From the NCBI GenBank assembly GCA_023398575.1, contig JAEWSC010000028.1:1-26002 (forward strand): a stretch of 26,002 nt of DNA. Direction: 5' to 3'. A model generated the notes under the pieces. The model did no database searches and was not told where the DNA came from. It worked only from the letters and a program-made list of their open reading frames with translations. The translations under genes and the position numbers were made by a program. Origin of the DNA: Bacillota bacterium (lineage in GTDB: Bacteria > Bacillota > Clostridia > Christensenellales > Aristaeellaceae). Below are positions 24,165 through 26,002 of this stretch, piece after piece (the first letter of the stretch is position 1; each line of letters starts with the position of its first letter).

Positions 24165-25655
24165 ATGAAAAATAAGATACGAGATTATGTGAAAAACCAT
24201 GATTATCGAATTTGTTTGAATGCTGGTTACATTGAGCAAATGAAGATAATTGGCGAGGGAGGGAATGCTTTAGTTTATAAAGGGAATTTTCACTCATTTC
24301 CAATAGCGGTTAAACTTTTAGCTGAAACATCAGAAGACAAAGAAAAAAGGTTTCTTGCAGAATATGTAAATATGCAAGTATGTAACTCTCACCCTGGAAT
24401 TGTACGAAGTTTTGGTTATGATCGTTTAAAGATAGATGAAAGTTTGAGTATACCGTGTATTATCATGAAATGTTATGATATGCATCTTAGAAAATACAAA
24501 TCACTTCATCAACTATTGGCTAATGATTATATTAGATTGTTTTGGGAGTTATCAAAAAATATTAAGATCATTCATACGAACCAGATTATTCATCGTGATA
24601 TAAAGCCAGAAAACATATTGATTGATGGTGAATCTTTTGTCTTATCGGACTTTGGTATTGCACACTTTGATCCTGAATTCTATGTATTAAAAGGAGAAAC
24701 AAAAAACGGTGATAGGATGGGGAATATTGAATTCTCTGCACCAGAGCAAATAAATCGCCCTTATAGCGATGCAACCTATGCTTCAGATATTTATTCGTTT
24801 GGACAAATAATGCAGTGGTATGCAACTGGTTATGTGCATAAAGGTACCTCACGTGAGTCAATCACAAAATACTTTACAGAAAAATCTAAAGAACTTGAGA
24901 TAATTGATAGGCTTGTGGCAAAATGTCTTGATAATAAACCTGAAAGAAGATATCAATCAATTGATGAACTATATGAAGATCATAAAAAGGTTGAGGACGA
25001 ATTTAGAGAGATTGACATTTTTGATGACATTGGAATAATAGATGATATTATACGATCTTCATATCCTGAAGCTTATCATAATATATCATATTTGACTAAC
25101 AGTCCTGATATGAAAAGGTTTATTGATAAATTTTCAGAAAGAGTTGGAATCCTTGATGCAAACCCATGGTTTACTACAGGTCGTGAACACAACTCATTTT
25201 CCAGAATATGTTGGCTAGAGAATAACAATATTTTATTAAATGATGTAGAACTACAACTGGATGGTATTTGGTTGTTATCTACAACTTCAGCATATGATGA
25301 CTTAATCATTTTTGAATCGTCAAGACCTAAGCCTTATAAGATTGATGAGAATGAGTATCAAAGTGTGATAATTATTGACGGGGAAGGCGCTTTTCCAGCA
25401 TATCTTGCAGAGAGCGGCTACATAAGAATTAATGGCGAACCGCAAAAGGTATCGGACTTGATACACGAATATAGAAGAATTGGTGACTACAAGAAAAATA
25501 TATTCATTGGGTCCTTTTATAATTCATTCATGCATCATAGTAGGGATGATGTATATTATCATCTAGAAAATCGTAAGTTGAAATATGATGAAGTTAAAGA
25601 TCTTTGGTCAAAATATCGATCAAACCCATATAGTGAGATAAGGATGCGACTATAG
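24165..25655 (+). CDS. Hanks-type serine/threonine protein kinase with unknown C-terminal domain
   Basis: This 496-residue cytoplasmic protein has a complete kinase domain at about 22-290: Gly loop IGEGGNALVYKG (29-40), ATP-anchoring Lys50 (IAVKLL), catalytic HRDIKPEN (143-150), metal-binding DFG (162-164), the FSAPEQI motif and SDIYSFGQIMQW helix. All key residues are present, so it should be active. The C-terminal ~200 residues (SYPEAYHNISYL, then NSFSRICWLENNNILLNDVE) match no domain I know and carry no membrane helix, PASTA or WD repeats. The start follows GAGGAG with an 8-base spacer; a frame open to 24084 overlaps the methyltransferase and is rejected. It likely phosphorylates its operon partners or host targets on a trigger (inference). 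Confidence 0.87.
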   Translation: MKNKIRDYVKNHDYRICLNAGYIEQMKIIGEGGNALVYKGNFHSFPIAVKLLAETSEDKEKRFLAEYVNMQVCNSHPGIVRSFGYDRLKIDESLSIPCIIMKCYDMHLRKYKSLHQLLANDYIRLFWELSKNIKIIHTNQIIHRDIKPENILIDGESFVLSDFGIAHFDPEFYVLKGETKNGDRMGNIEFSAPEQINRPYSDATYASDIYSFGQIMQWYATGYVHKGTSRESITKYFTEKSKELEIIDRLVAKCLDNKPERRYQSIDELYEDHKKVEDEFREIDIFDDIGIIDDIIRSSYPEAYHNISYLTNSPDMKRFIDKFSERVGILDANPWFTTGREHNSFSRICWLENNNILLNDVELQLDGIWLLSTTSAYDDLIIFESSRPKPYKIDENEYQSVIIIDGEGAFPAYLAESGYIRINGEPQKVSDLIHEYRRIGDYKKNIFIGSFYNSFMHHSRDDVYYHLENRKLKYDEVKDLWSKYRSNPYSEIRMRL

Positions 25656-25717
25656 AACATCAATATAAACGCAAGCACTTTTATCCAACAAGAATATCAT
25701 AGGAAAAGTTAAATCTA

Positions 25718-25728
25718 CCGGGTCCAGG
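25718..25728 (+). repeat. Short fragment of the dispersed repeat
   Basis: CCGGGTCCAGG matches the first bases of the repeat and then diverges. It lies about 70 bases upstream of copy E in the same orientation and may be a remnant of an older copy or end. Confidence 0.4.
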
Positions 25729-25795
25729 ACTGTGCCTCATATTGCATAATCACCGCTCTGCTCATTACCGTTCAATTGCTTATAACGCCAACCCA

Positions 25796-25875
25796 TCCCC
25801 GGGTCCAGGGCCGAAGCCCTGGTCGGTTTAAGGGGGATATGGGGAGTGCAGGGGGGAGTTAAGGGGGGAAATCGA
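25796..25875 (+). repeat. Dispersed GC-rich repeat, copy E (truncated by the IS)
   Basis: The + orientation copy runs from TCCCCGGGTCC to GGGGGGAAATCG, where the insertion sequence begins. One hairpin base differs from the other copies (CCGAAGCCCTGG). The CCCGGG end faces the kinase gene. Confidence 0.88.
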
Positions 25876-25877
25876 GA

Positions 25878-26002
25878 GAGTGTACATATTTCCGTGTAAA
25901 TGGGAACAATAACCAAGAGAGGGGATGTTTCCATGCACGAAAAGGAACAGGCACTGGCAGAGATGCTGTCCGGGCAATGCAAAAGCATCGAGGATGTACG
26001 AG
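25878..26002 (+). mobile_element. Upstream end of an IS256-family insertion sequence (partial)
   Basis: The terminal repeat GAGTGT...CCGTGTAAATGG at 25878-25903 is followed within 30 bases by a transposase start. The element continues beyond the window. Confidence 0.7.
25933..26002 (+). CDS. IS256-family transposase, N-terminal fragment
   Basis: Only 23 codons are inside the window (MHEKEQALAEML then SGQCKSIEDVR). The pattern ALAEML...CKSIEDV is the usual opening of mutator-type IS256-family transposases, which cut and paste via a DDE domain lying downstream. GAGAGGGG lies eight bases before the ATG. The gene is cut by the window edge, so intactness is unknown. Confidence 0.65.
   Translation, partial: MHEKEQALAEMLSGQCKSIEDVR

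Overview
The window looks like a chromosomal accessory stretch of a low-to-mid-GC Gram-positive (Bacillota), probably a gut-type Clostridia relative. Support: AGGAGG-type ribosome binding sites before nearly every gene, sigma-A promoters of the TTGACA-17-TATAAT kind, many intrinsic terminators, a lysine riboswitch, LysM and SH3 wall-binding proteins, and secreted proteins with Gram-positive-style signal peptides. The genus cannot be named from the sequence. I saw no tRNA, rRNA or CRISPR array.

Layout. Bases 1-124 are the downstream end of an IS256-family-like insertion sequence, and 25878-26002 is the upstream end of a similar element with the first 23 codons of its transposase. Both abut copies of a dispersed ~100 bp GC-rich repeat at the same point in that repeat. 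Five copies occur: A 127-205, B 2881-2982, C 20100-20201, D 22359-22564 (split by a 107 bp insert) and E 25796-25875, plus an 11 bp fragment at 25718.

Two visibly AT-rich modules are each bracketed by inverted copies whose same end faces inward. Module 1 (A to B) has a SIR2-like NADase-type protein divergent from a zinc-ribbon/DUF4145 protein, and a possible small structured RNA antisense to the 3' end of the SIR2 gene. Module 2 (D to E) is a tight operon of a four-helix membrane protein, a SAM-dependent methyltransferase and an active-looking Hanks-type Ser/Thr kinase with an unassigned C-terminal half. Both are plausible defence or stress modules. Module 2 is the best candidate for an undescribed system.

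The more GC-rich middle is housekeeping or surface biology: two GNAT acetyltransferases; a small secreted protein; an SH3-repeat protein; a 1766-residue secreted protein with twelve Ig-like repeats; and, divergent from it, two tandem trypsin-like (S1C) proteins, one with an intact triad and one whose catalytic Ser is replaced by Asp. A secreted protein of unknown function follows. Next is a lysine-riboswitch-controlled ABC importer (binding protein, permease, ATPase), which the riboswitch marks as a lysine transporter. Then come an isochorismatase-family hydrolase, a LysM/peptidoglycan-binding protein and a 35-residue basic protein.
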